NCBI GenBank assembly: GCA_964607705.1
Contig: CAZSLI010000034.1
Location: forward strand, 1 to 7,533
Source of the DNA: CAZSLI01 sp964607705
GTDB lineage: Bacteria; Actinomycetota; Coriobacteriia; Anaerosomatales; PHET01
DNA: 7,533 nt
Reading direction: 5' to 3'
The position numbers and the translations under genes were made by a program. This document shows, piece after piece, positions 1-6,293 of the stretch (positions are counted from its first letter, which is position 1; the number at the start of each line of letters is the position of its first letter). A model generated the notes under the pieces. The model was not told the DNA's origin, made no database searches, and saw only the letters and a list, made by a program, of their open reading frames with translations.

Positions 1-56
1 AATCCCTGTTGCCGCCTTGAAAGGGCGGAGTCCTTGGCCACTAGACGATGGGGGCC
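1..56 (-). tRNA. tRNA-Glu (anticodon TTC), 3' end cut by window edge
   Basis: Read on the minus strand, the gene starts with the acceptor strand GGCCCCC (50-56). It continues through a D-arm with the TCTAGTGGCC core and an anticodon stem CCGCC/GGCGG closing the loop CTTTCAA. The anticodon TTC lies at 19-21 and decodes Glu (GAA/GAG). The visible part ends inside the T-arm (CAGGGATT), so the 3' half of the T-arm, the 3' acceptor strand and any CCA lie outside the window. It is the second gene of a tRNA pair, 4 nt downstream of tRNA-Lys, and is probably co-transcribed with it. Confidence 0.93.
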
Positions 57-60
57 TATG

Positions 61-136
61 TGGTGGGCCGTGCAGGTCTCGAACCTGCGACCTTGGGATT
101 AAAAGTCCCCTGCTCTGCCAACTGAGCTAACGGCCC
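61..136 (-). tRNA. tRNA-Lys (anticodon TTT) with encoded CCA
   Basis: A complete 76-nt cloverleaf on the minus strand. The acceptor strands GGGCCGT and ACGGCCC pair fully. The D-arm carries TTAGCTCAGTTGGCAGAGC, the anticodon loop is CTTTTAA with anticodon TTT at 101-103, and the T-arm is GCAGG-TTCGAGA-CCTGC. The discriminator is A and the 3' CCA is encoded (complement of 61-63). It decodes AAA and AAG. The gene precedes tRNA-Glu by 4 nt, which fits one transcript from the promoter at 188-216. Confidence 0.97.
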
Positions 137-146
137 GGTCAACGCC

Positions 147-177
147 TGCGTGCACGCACCGATCGCGCTAGGCGCGA
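147..177. repeat. Two adjacent inverted repeats in the tRNA leader
   Basis: A perfect 12-bp palindrome TGCGTGCACGCA lies at 147-158. Next to it, TCGCGC (163-168) and GCGCGA (172-177) form a 6-bp stem around the 3-nt loop TAG. Both fall between the predicted tRNA transcription start (about 180) and the mature 5' end of tRNA-Lys (136), so they would be in the 5' leader RNA. They could be processing hairpins or a protein-binding site; the role is unknown. Confidence 0.5.
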
Positions 178-187
178 AACGGACGAT

Positions 188-216
188 AGTGTATCGGCCT
201 CGGCGGAGGCGGTCAA
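188..216 (-). promoter_or_regulatory. Sigma70-type promoter for the tRNA-Lys/tRNA-Glu pair
   Basis: On the minus strand, a -35 hexamer TTGACC (211-216, 5 of 6 to TTGACA) and a -10 hexamer TACACT (188-193) are separated by exactly 17 nt. Transcription would start near base 180, leaving a leader of about 45 nt before tRNA-Lys. Motif and spacing are seen directly; use as a promoter is inferred, but the position ahead of a stable-RNA operon supports it. Confidence 0.6.
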
Positions 217-344
217 CGAATACGCCCATCGCATGGATACCCGCCCCGTCGTCGCCGTGCCGAGGAAGCCACCGAGAACCAAGCGGCAGCGCGCGGGTGC
301 CCGAAGCACGCGGCGCGACGATCTCTTGCGGTAGCATGGGTACC

Positions 345-350
345 GGGAGG
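345..350 (+). promoter_or_regulatory. Ribosome binding site of the MscS-family gene
   Basis: GGGAGG lies 4 nt before the ATG at 355. The spacing is slightly short but the match to the anti-Shine-Dalgarno is good, and it fixes the start. No convincing promoter for this gene was found on the plus strand of the 137-354 gap. Confidence 0.7.
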
Positions 351-354
351 TTCA

Positions 355-1389
355 ATGATCGCTTCGCTGCTCCAAGAGACCGACGCGCTGCTCGTATTCG
401 GCGCGTGCGTGGTGGCCGGCTTCGTGGTCGACCAGATCGTGTACCGGCTCGTACGGGCCCGGGCCGAGTCGAGCCATTCCTCGGCGATCGCGCAACTCGC
501 CAAGGGACTGCACTGGCTGCCTACGTGGACCGGTGTGGTAGTGGGCGCGTGGGTCGCGCTGCCGCTGCTCGAACTCACCGGCACACTGGCGGTGCGCGCC
601 GCGCAAGGGGTGCGGCTGCTCGCGATCGTGGTGATCACGGCGTTCTCGGCGAGGATCCTGGGGCGGCTCGTGCGCGCCTACACGTCGCGCGAGGACACTC
701 CGCTGCCGAGCGGCTCCATTCTAGTGAACGTCACCCGCGCGGTCGTGTGGGTGGTGGGCCTGCTGTCGGTGCTCGGGACGCTGGGGGTCTCGATCGCGCC
801 GCTGCTCACCGCGCTCGGGATCGGCGGCCTCGCGGTGGGTCTCGCGCTGCAGCCCACGCTCGAGAACCTGTTCTCGGGCATCCAGCTGCTCGCCTCGCGC
901 CAGATCCAGCCGGGCGACTTCATCCGGCTCGAATCCGGCGAAGAGGGCACCGTCCTCGACATCACCTGGCGCAACACGTGCGTCCAGAAGCCAAGCAACG
1001 ACATCGTGATCGTGCCCAACTCCGTGATCGCCCGGGCGACCGTCACCAACTTCACCACGTCCGATCCCGAATTCGTCCTCATGGTGCCGGTGTCGTTCGC
1101 CTCCGCGGGCGATCCCGACCACGTTGAGCGGATCGCCCTCGAGGTGGCCGGCGAAGTCATAGGCGAGGTGGACGGCGCCGTGCGCGACAGCGAGCCGGGA
1201 GCCCGCTTCGCCGACCTCACTCCCCCGGCCGCGGTCCTCAACGTCACGATGCGCTGCACGAGCTACCAGGAACGCATCGGCGTGCGGCACGAGTTCATCC
1301 GCCGCCTTGCGAAGCGCTTCGCCGAGGAGGGCGTCGAGGCGCCGCCTGTGGCGATGTCTGGCCGGTCCTCGGCAGACGCGAAGCGCTAG
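355..1389 (+). CDS. Small-conductance mechanosensitive channel, MscS family
   Basis: The 344-residue protein is an inner-membrane channel of the type that opens under membrane tension and releases solutes on osmotic downshock. Hydrophobic segments at about 10-32, 56-75, 82-104 and 124-143 precede the pore-lining helix (about 146-180), which has the small-residue pattern LTALGIGGLAVGLALQ and then LENLFSG, the hallmark of the family. The cytoplasmic beta domain follows (about 181-235, with IQPGDFI, GTVLDITWRNT and VPNSVIARA), then an alpha/beta C-terminal domain to about 335. The predicted four or so N-terminal segments exceed the three of E. coli MscS, as in many other family members. The start is supported by GGGAGG 4 nt upstream. 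The gene stands alone on the plus strand, next to divergent tRNA genes, and converges with pabBC, with a 4-bp overlap of stop codons. Family is secure; ion preference and exact physiological role cannot be read from sequence. Confidence 0.93.
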   Translation: MIASLLQETDALLVFGACVVAGFVVDQIVYRLVRARAESSHSSAIAQLAKGLHWLPTWTGVVVGAWVALPLLELTGTLAVRAAQGVRLLAIVVITAFSARILGRLVRAYTSREDTPLPSGSILVNVTRAVVWVVGLLSVLGTLGVSIAPLLTALGIGGLAVGLALQPTLENLFSGIQLLASRQIQPGDFIRLESGEEGTVLDITWRNTCVQKPSNDIVIVPNSVIARATVTNFTTSDPEFVLMVPVSFASAGDPDHVERIALEVAGEVIGEVDGAVRDSEPGARFADLTPPAAVLNVTMRCTSYQERIGVRHEFIRRLAKRFAEEGVEAPPVAMSGRSSADAKR

Positions 1390-3242
1390 GCTCCGGTAGC
1401 GGCGCTCTCGACGGGGTGTCGGCGGACGGAGTCGGGCACCCACTCGAAGCTGTGCTCGACCGCTTGTGCGATGCGCGCGGTGATGGCGCCGCCACGCCCG
1501 CGCACGGCCACGAAGCCGCCCACCGCGTTGCTGAGCGCGACTTCCTCGGCGGCAGCGAAGTCGGCGAGGGTGAGGGTCTGCTCCCGCGCTGGTATTCCCA
1601 GCTCGTCGGCGAGATCGAAGACCAGCCCGCGCGCCACGCCCGCGATCGCAGGTGGCGCCGGCGGCGTGAGGAGCTCGCCCGCACGCACGAGCCACACGTT
1701 CGCGGTCGAGCCGTCGACGAGGATGCCGTCGGGCGTGTGCAGGAGGGCCTGGTGCGCGCGGGAGAACGCGGCTCGGCGGTGCGCGCGGTCCCAGAACCTG
1801 CGGGATGCCGGCTTGGCCGCGCCTGTGGGCAGATCGAGCGGCGCCGGGATCTCGACCGGCGCGACCACGGGCCCGCCATCGACCGACAGTGACGACGGAT
1901 GCGCGGTCAGGCCGGCGGCGGCCGCACCGTCAGGCGTCACGGTGACGCCAAGCCGTGCATAGGCGGCGTCACGATCCGCGCCGACGAGTTCCCGCGCGAC
2001 TGCCGCACGCACGCGCGCGAGGGTACTCGGCCCGCAGCCGCCCGTCGCCAGACGCTCGAGGTGCCGCTCCAGCAGCGGGACCCGGCCGTGTACGACCCGC
2101 ATCGTCTCGCGCAGCGCCGTACTCGGCGGCAGATCGCCGAGGACCGGCGATGCCTTGAGCAGCAGCTCGAGGTACTCGGCAGCGGGGATCGAGTCGTGAG
2201 TGATTCCGCAGCCCGTACCCCACACGGCGTGCGAGCCATCTGACGAGGCCTCTAGCGTCCGGATGAGCACGCTCGACTCGAGCTCCCCCTCGATCGCCAC
2301 GAGAAGCGCGCCGCAGTACGCGCCCCGCTGTGTCGCCTCCAGCTCGCCGATGACCCGCATCGCGGCCCTCTTGGGCGCACCGGTGATCGAGCCGCACGGG
2401 AAGGTGGCCGCGAGCAGCTCTGCGAACGTCGCCTCGTGCCGCAGGATGCCCCGGACACTCGAGACGAGCTGGTGGCAGTAGGGTGTGGCGACGACCTCGT
2501 ACAGCGGGTCCACGTGAACCGACCCGGTGGCACAGACCATCCCGAGATCGTTTCGCTCGAGGTCCACCACCATCACGTGCTCGGCGAGTTCCTTGTCATC
2601 GGCGGAGAGCTCGGCGGCGGCGACCGCATCCGTGACGGGATCCGAGCCACGAGGGCGTGTTCCCTTGATGGGGCAGACTTCGACGAGCCGTGCGCCGGCC
2701 TCGCGGGTCACGCGCACGAACCGCTCGGGCGAGACGCTCGCGATCCAGGGCGTCTCGCCCGGGATGCCGTCGACGAACGCGCTCATGTCGGCGCCCGAGC
2801 GCGCCAGCAGCGCGTCGAATGTCTCGGCGGGCGGAGTGACGAGTCGCCCAGACACGCGCGCGGTGAGATTGACGACGTAGACATCTCCCGCAGCGATGCG
2901 TTCGCGCGCGGACCGCACGGCACCGCGGTATGCGCGGCCCGATAGGTCCCAACTCGTTCGCTCCAGCAATGGGCCGACGCGCCCGGCGCCCTCCGCCGCC
3001 GAGGACCCGCGCCCCGCGTCCTCCTCGAAGCCGGGGAAGCGGATGATGCGGCAGCCGCCGCCGTACTCGGCAAGCACGGCCGTCAGCCCCCCGGCGGTGC
3101 CGTCGAAGGCCTCCTGCAGCGCGGCGCCTGCCTCGGCGAGCTCGACGCGCTCCGAGACCACTCCCTCACCCATCGCGACGAGCCGGCGCCCGCCGAACCA
3201 GCCGCGAGGCGACGTAGGTTCCAGCCGAAGCGTGAGCGGCAC
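1386..3242 (-). CDS. pabBC: Fused aminodeoxychorismate synthase component I / aminodeoxychorismate lyase (PabB-PabC)
   Basis: A 618-residue two-domain enzyme for p-aminobenzoate (folate) synthesis. Residues about 1-368 are PabB, which uses ammonia from a PabA glutaminase to convert chorismate to 4-amino-4-deoxychorismate. Visible motifs are SPERF (E173), PIKGT (K193), VMVVDLERNDLG (223-234), GSITGAPK (284-291) and the GTGCGI segment (342-347). The Lys in PIKGT marks PabB; anthranilate synthase TrpE has Ala there. Residues about 374-618 are PabC, a fold-type IV PLP enzyme that splits the product into p-aminobenzoate and pyruvate. K477 (AAKPASRRFWD) aligns by spacing with the PLP lysine of the KTTNRALYD-type motif. 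An Asp (D510 in ILVDGSTANVW) stands where most relatives have Glu. The GTG start at 3242 is 5 nt after the purH stop with no clear Shine-Dalgarno, suggesting coupling; an ATG at codon 24 (3173) is an alternative. No pabA is visible, so the glutaminase must come from elsewhere. Confidence 0.93.
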   Translation of the reverse strand: MPLTLRLEPTSPRGWFGGRRLVAMGEGVVSERVELAEAGAALQEAFDGTAGGLTAVLAEYGGGCRIIRFPGFEEDAGRGSSAAEGAGRVGPLLERTSWDLSGRAYRGAVRSARERIAAGDVYVVNLTARVSGRLVTPPAETFDALLARSGADMSAFVDGIPGETPWIASVSPERFVRVTREAGARLVEVCPIKGTRPRGSDPVTDAVAAAELSADDKELAEHVMVVDLERNDLGMVCATGSVHVDPLYEVVATPYCHQLVSSVRGILRHEATFAELLAATFPCGSITGAPKRAAMRVIGELEATQRGAYCGALLVAIEGELESSVLIRTLEASSDGSHAVWGTGCGITHDSIPAAEYLELLLKASPVLGDLPPSTALRETMRVVHGRVPLLERHLERLATGGCGPSTLARVRAAVARELVGADRDAAYARLGVTVTPDGAAAAGLTAHPSSLSVDGGPVVAPVEIPAPLDLPTGAAKPASRRFWDRAHRRAAFSRAHQALLHTPDGILVDGSTANVWLVRAGELLTPPAPPAIAGVARGLVFDLADELGIPAREQTLTLADFAAAEEVALSNAVGGFVAVRGRGGAITARIAQAVEHSFEWVPDSVRRHPVESAATGA

Positions 3243-3247
3243 CGGCG

Positions 3248-4810
3248 CTAGTGCCGGAAGTGGCGGTGGCCGGTGAACACCATTGCGACTCCGAGCTCGT
3301 CGGCCATCTTGATGGTCTCCTCGTCGCGGATCGAGCCGCCCGGCTGGATCAGCGCAGTCACGCCGGCTGCGGCCACGACTTCAAGCGTGTCGGGGAACGG
3401 CAAGAACGCGTCGCTTGCGGCGACAGCGCCCACGGCCTTCTCCCCCGCCTGAGCCACGGCGATGCGCGCCGAGTTCACGCGGTTCATCTGGCCGGCACCC
3501 ACGCCCACGCTCACGAAGTCCTTGGCGAGCAGGATCGCGTTGCTCTTGACGCTCTTGGCGACCTTCCACGCGAACAACAGCTGCTCGAGCTCGTCGTCGG
3601 TGGGCTGGCGCTTGGTGACCACTGTGAAGTCGGCAGGGTTCTCGGCGATGGTGTCCGAGGTCTGGACGAGCAGGCCGCCCTCGACGGCGCGGCTCTCGTA
3701 GTGGCCGCCCACCGGACGGACTCCGCCCGTGCGCAGGACCCGCAGGTTCTCCTTGGTGGCGAGCAGCTCGAGTGCGGCGGGCTCGTAATCGGGCGCGATC
3801 ATGACCTCGACGAACTGCTTGTTCGCGAATATCGCCTCGATGAGCTCGGCGGGCACCGTGCGGTTGAACGCCATGACGCCGCCGTAGGCGGAAACCGGGT
3901 CTGCCTCGTGCGCACGCTTGTACGCCGTGGTGAGGTCATCAGCGATGGCCGTGCCGCACGGGTTCGTGTGCTTGACGATCACGACCGCGGGCTCGTTGGT
4001 GAACTCGCGCACCGCGGCCCAGCAGGCGTCGGTATCGAGGATGTTGTTGTAGCTGAGCTCCTTGCCTTGCAGCTGCTCGGCAGTTGCGAGCGTGTGGTCG
4101 TGCGCGTCCGAGAAGCGGTAGAAGGCGGCCTTCTGGTGCGGGTTCTCGCCGTAGCGCAGGTCCTGCGCCTTGAACAGGCGCAGCCGGATCTCGTGCGGGA
4201 ACTGCGTCTCGCCGTAGCCAGAGAGGTACTGCCAGATCGCGTTGTCGTAGTGCGACGTGGTGCGGAAGACCTCGGTCGCGAACGCGCGCCGGGTCTCGAG
4301 CGAGGTAGCGCCGCCGTTCGCACGCATCTCGGCGAGGACCGAGTCGTAGCAGGACGGGTCGGTCACCACGGTCACGCTCGCGAAGTTCTTCGCGGCGCTG
4401 CGCAGCATCGACGGCCCGCCGATGTCGATGTTCTCGATCGCCTCGGCTTCGCTCACGCCGTCCTTGGCGATGGTCGCCTCGAACGCATAGAGGTTCACGC
4501 ACACCAGGTCGATCATACCGATGCCGTGCTCCTCGGCGGCAGCCATGTGCTCGGGGACATCGCGGCGCGCGAGCAACCCGCCGTGGACGCGCGGGTGCAG
4601 GGTCTTCACGCGGCCGTCCATCATCTCGGGGAAGCCGGTGAGGTCGTCGATCGGGCGCACGGCGACCCCTGCATCGGCGAGCGCCTTCGCGGTACCGCCG
4701 GTCGAGACGATCTCGACGCCGAACTCCTCGGAGAGTGCTCGGCAGAACTCGACGACGCCGGACTTATCGGTGACCGAGACGAGCGCGCGCTTGATGACGA
4801 CCTGCGACAT
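3248..4810 (-). CDS. purH: Bifunctional AICAR formyltransferase / IMP cyclohydrolase
   Basis: The 520-residue cytosolic enzyme catalyses the last two steps of de novo purine synthesis: transfer of formyl from 10-formyl-THF to AICAR, then closure of FAICAR to IMP. The N-terminal MGS-like cyclohydrolase domain (about 1-150) shows STGGTAKAL (36-44), MDGRVKTLHPRVHGGLLARRD (64-84) and NIDIGGPSMLRSAAKN (127-142). The transformylase domain follows with DLRYGENPHQ (217-226), the catalytic KHTNPCG (K280, H281), SAYGGVMAFN (307-316), SVKSNAI (420-426) and the conserved end VFTGHRHFRH. Length is typical of the family. The frame is open up to 4948, but the ATG at 4810 is chosen because MSQVVIKRALVSVTDK is the family N-terminus and AGGGGG lies 8 nt upstream; the longer form would run into the preceding gene. 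pabBC follows after 5 nt and is probably translated from the same mRNA. Confidence 0.98.
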   Translation of the reverse strand: MSQVVIKRALVSVTDKSGVVEFCRALSEEFGVEIVSTGGTAKALADAGVAVRPIDDLTGFPEMMDGRVKTLHPRVHGGLLARRDVPEHMAAAEEHGIGMIDLVCVNLYAFEATIAKDGVSEAEAIENIDIGGPSMLRSAAKNFASVTVVTDPSCYDSVLAEMRANGGATSLETRRAFATEVFRTTSHYDNAIWQYLSGYGETQFPHEIRLRLFKAQDLRYGENPHQKAAFYRFSDAHDHTLATAEQLQGKELSYNNILDTDACWAAVREFTNEPAVVIVKHTNPCGTAIADDLTTAYKRAHEADPVSAYGGVMAFNRTVPAELIEAIFANKQFVEVMIAPDYEPAALELLATKENLRVLRTGGVRPVGGHYESRAVEGGLLVQTSDTIAENPADFTVVTKRQPTDDELEQLLFAWKVAKSVKSNAILLAKDFVSVGVGAGQMNRVNSARIAVAQAGEKAVGAVAASDAFLPFPDTLEVVAAAGVTALIQPGGSIRDEETIKMADELGVAMVFTGHRHFRH

Positions 4811-4818
4811 GAACGAAA

Positions 4819-4824
4819 CCCCCT
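4819..4824 (-). promoter_or_regulatory. Ribosome binding site deciding the purH start
   Basis: AGGGGG on the minus strand, 8 nt before the ATG at 4810. It favours this start over the in-frame upstream ATG at 4948, which would add 46 residues unlike any PurH. Confidence 0.7.
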
Positions 4825-4851
4825 GGCACTGCGAAGACGGGAAGTGCGGAC

Positions 4852-4857
4852 ATTGTA
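4852..4857 (-). promoter_or_regulatory. Possible -10 element for purH
   Basis: TACAAT (5 of 6 to TATAAT) lies on the minus strand 42 nt before the purH ATG. No recognisable -35 hexamer occurs 16-18 nt upstream, where the sequence is the GC-rich hairpin at 4868-4907. It may be a weak or activator-dependent promoter for purH-pabBC, or chance. Confidence 0.28.
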
Positions 4858-4867
4858 GCCGAAGCGG

Positions 4868-4907
4868 CGAGGGCCCCCGGCGCACGGTCGCGCGTCGGAG
4901 GCCCTCG
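4868..4907 (-). terminator. GC-rich hairpin after the substrate-binding protein gene, probable terminator without a U-run
   Basis: CGAGGGCC (4868-4875) pairs fully with GGCCCTCG (4900-4907). Beyond one mismatch a further 7 pairs form (4877-4883 with 4892-4898, one of them G-T), so the stem is long and very stable. It begins 20 nt after the stop codon of the lipoprotein gene and lies 57 nt before purH. No T-run follows on either strand. Terminators lacking a U-run have been proposed in high-GC actinobacteria; alternatively the hairpin may stabilise the upstream mRNA or attenuate read-through into purH. Confidence 0.45.
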
Positions 4908-4926
4908 GAGATCTCGCTTGCGGGCC

Positions 4927-6090
4927 CTACTGCTGGAACTGGGTCCACTCGCCGTTGGTGACCTTGAACGCCGAGATGACCTGCTCCTTGTTGTCGCCGT
5001 TCTGATCGAAGGCGACGCTGCCGGTCACGCCGTCGGCCAGCGTTCCCGTGCGGACCGCCTCCATGACGGCGGCGCGCTCGGTACCGGCCTTGATGACGGC
5101 GTTGATGATGATGCGAGCCGCGTCGTACGCGTAGCTGTCATAGGCCTCGGGCTCGCTGCCGTACTTCGCGACGTAGGCGTCCTTGAACTCCTTGCCGCGC
5201 GGCTGCTGCTCGAGGGGCAGGCCGAGCGAGGTGGCGATGTCGCCCTCTGCGGCCGAGCCGCCAGCGAGCTTGACGTACTCGGGCGTGTACAGCATGTCGC
5301 CGCCCATGACCGGCACCTTCAGCCCTGCGCCCTTGGCCTGCTTGGTGAGCAGCGCGCCCTCGGTGTGGGCTCCGGCGTAGTAGATGGCCTCGGGATCGAG
5401 CGGCTTGATCTTGCTCACGACGGAGGCGAAGTTCACTTCCTTGGGCTGGATACGGTCCTCGGAGGCGATCGAGCCGCCGGCCGCGAGATAGGCCTTCTTG
5501 AACTCGGCGGCGAGGCCCTGGCCGTAGGCCGTGCCGTCGTCGATGAGCGCGACCTTCGTGAAGCCGAGATCGAACGCGAGCTTCCCGGCATAGCCGCCCT
5601 GCGCGTCGTCCTTTGCGACGACACGGTTCACGTTGGGCAGACCCTGCGCGGTGAGCGACGGGTTGGAGGACACCGACACCATCGCGACGTCCTTCTGGTT
5701 GTACACCGGCGCTGCCGGGATCGAGCAGCCGGAGTTGAAGTGTCCGACCACTGCGGCGACTGCCGGGTCGCCCGCGAGAGCGTCGGCCACGTTGACGGCC
5801 TGCTTCGGGTCGCCCGCGTCGTCGCCGGCCTGGATGACGAACTTGTAGCCGGCCTGCTTGGCTTCCTCGGAGGCGTTGGCCTCCTCGATCGCGAGCTCGA
5901 CGGCGCGCTTCATGCCTTCACCGTAGACGGCATTGTCGCCGGTGAGCGGTGCGGCGAAGCCGACCTTCACGACCTTGGTGCCGGTCGATTCGCCCGTGGC
6001 GGCCTCGGTCTTCTGACCGCAGCCCACGAGCCCGACGGCGAGCGCCAGCGCGAGCGCCAGAGCCATAATCCTGCGCAGCGTACGCATCAT
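4927..6090 (-). CDS. Branched-chain amino-acid/amide-type ABC transporter substrate-binding lipoprotein (LivJ/LivK family)
   Basis: A 387-residue type I periplasmic-binding-fold protein that would capture a small ligand outside the membrane and hand it to an ABC permease. The signal peptide has a basic start (MMRTLRR), a hydrophobic core (about 8-20) and a lipobox LVGC with the lipidated Cys at 24, followed by a Ser/Thr/Ala/Glu-rich tether. The mature part opens with VKVGFAAPLTGDNAVYG (41-57). The ligand-cleft segments resemble LivJ: VVGHFNSGCS (114-123), SVSSNPSLT (139-147) and IYYAGAHTEGALL (236-248). The family covers Leu/Ile/Val, amides, urea and aromatic acids, so the ligand is not assignable. 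The frame extends to 6198, but the ATG at 6090 is preferred: GGGAG lies 7 nt upstream and this start puts the signal peptide at the N-terminus. It sits between purN and purH with no permease or ATPase gene adjacent. Confidence 0.93.
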   Translation of the reverse strand: MMRTLRRIMALALALALAVGLVGCGQKTEAATGESTGTKVVKVGFAAPLTGDNAVYGEGMKRAVELAIEEANASEEAKQAGYKFVIQAGDDAGDPKQAVNVADALAGDPAVAAVVGHFNSGCSIPAAPVYNQKDVAMVSVSSNPSLTAQGLPNVNRVVAKDDAQGGYAGKLAFDLGFTKVALIDDGTAYGQGLAAEFKKAYLAAGGSIASEDRIQPKEVNFASVVSKIKPLDPEAIYYAGAHTEGALLTKQAKGAGLKVPVMGGDMLYTPEYVKLAGGSAAEGDIATSLGLPLEQQPRGKEFKDAYVAKYGSEPEAYDSYAYDAARIIINAVIKAGTERAAVMEAVRTGTLADGVTGSVAFDQNGDNKEQVISAFKVTNGEWTQFQQ

Positions 6091-6097
6091 GCGCAGA

Positions 6098-6102
6098 CTC
6101 CC
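6098..6102 (-). promoter_or_regulatory. Ribosome binding site deciding the lipoprotein start
   Basis: GGGAG (within GGGAAGGGAG) on the minus strand, 7 nt before the ATG at 6090. It supports this start over the in-frame start at 6198, which would bury the signal peptide behind 36 unrelated residues. A second ATG follows immediately at 6087. Confidence 0.7.
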
Positions 6103-6146
6103 TTCCCCATGCTTGTCCCGGCCACGGCTGTGACCAATAGACGATG

Positions 6147-6176
6147 AATATAGCGCAGCCGAGTATTCACCGAGAA
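6147..6176 (-). promoter_or_regulatory. Candidate promoter for the substrate-binding lipoprotein gene
   Basis: On the minus strand the -10 TATATT (6147-6152) is a good match in an AT-rich island of otherwise GC-rich DNA. The best -35 is TTCTCG (6171-6176), only 3 of 6 to consensus, at 18-nt spacing. The predicted start would leave a leader of about 50 nt before the ATG at 6090. The rest of the gap up to purN (6177-6293) holds only short weak hairpins, such as TCGGG/CCCGA at 6237-6252; I see no clear purN terminator. Confidence 0.4.
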
Positions 6177-6293
6177 GCACTAGGCCGCGAACGACCACCG
6201 GGAGCCGCTGTGCGGTTAGTGAGGCGTGCTATGCGCTCGGGCGTCGACCCGACCCGGAAGGGGCTGCGTGCGCCCGCCGAACCGAGCCGCCTG

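Noticed and set aside
137..142. Second TTGACC on the minus strand touching tRNA-Lys
   Set aside because: A promoter here would start transcription inside the tRNA; it is a chance match next to the mature 5' end.
56..355. 99-codon minus-strand frame over tRNA-Lys and its upstream region
   Set aside because: It translates the tRNA itself; the tRNA and its promoter explain this DNA.
150..1127. 325-codon plus-strand frame overlapping the mechanosensitive channel gene
   Set aside because: Arg/Ala/Gly-rich out-of-frame translation of mscS and its upstream gap; the channel frame has clear family motifs and a ribosome binding site.
721..1695. 324-codon minus-strand frame across the mscS and pabBC ends
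   Set aside because: Arg/Ala/Gly-rich shadow overlapping two real genes, with no family resemblance.
1386..3242. Anthranilate synthase (TrpE) as identity of the chorismate-binding domain
   Set aside because: The PIKGT motif with Lys and the fused PabC domain point to PabB; TrpE carries PIAGT.
3251..4858. 535-codon open frame on the plus strand opposite purH
   Set aside because: It mirrors purH codon by codon; its composition is the Val/Leu/Arg/Asp/His-rich pattern of a high-GC antisense shadow, with no recognisable domain.
4811..4948. 46-residue N-terminal extension of PurH
   Set aside because: It overlaps the end of the lipoprotein gene and the hairpin, and is not family-like; the ATG at 4810 has a good ribosome binding site and the standard N-terminus.
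4918..6147. 409-codon open frame on the plus strand opposite the lipoprotein gene
   Set aside because: Antisense shadow of a clearly recognised gene; low-complexity Gly/Leu/Asp/Arg composition and no motif.
6091..6198. 36-residue N-terminal extension of the lipoprotein
   Set aside because: It would place the signal peptide internally and cover the likely promoter and ribosome binding site.
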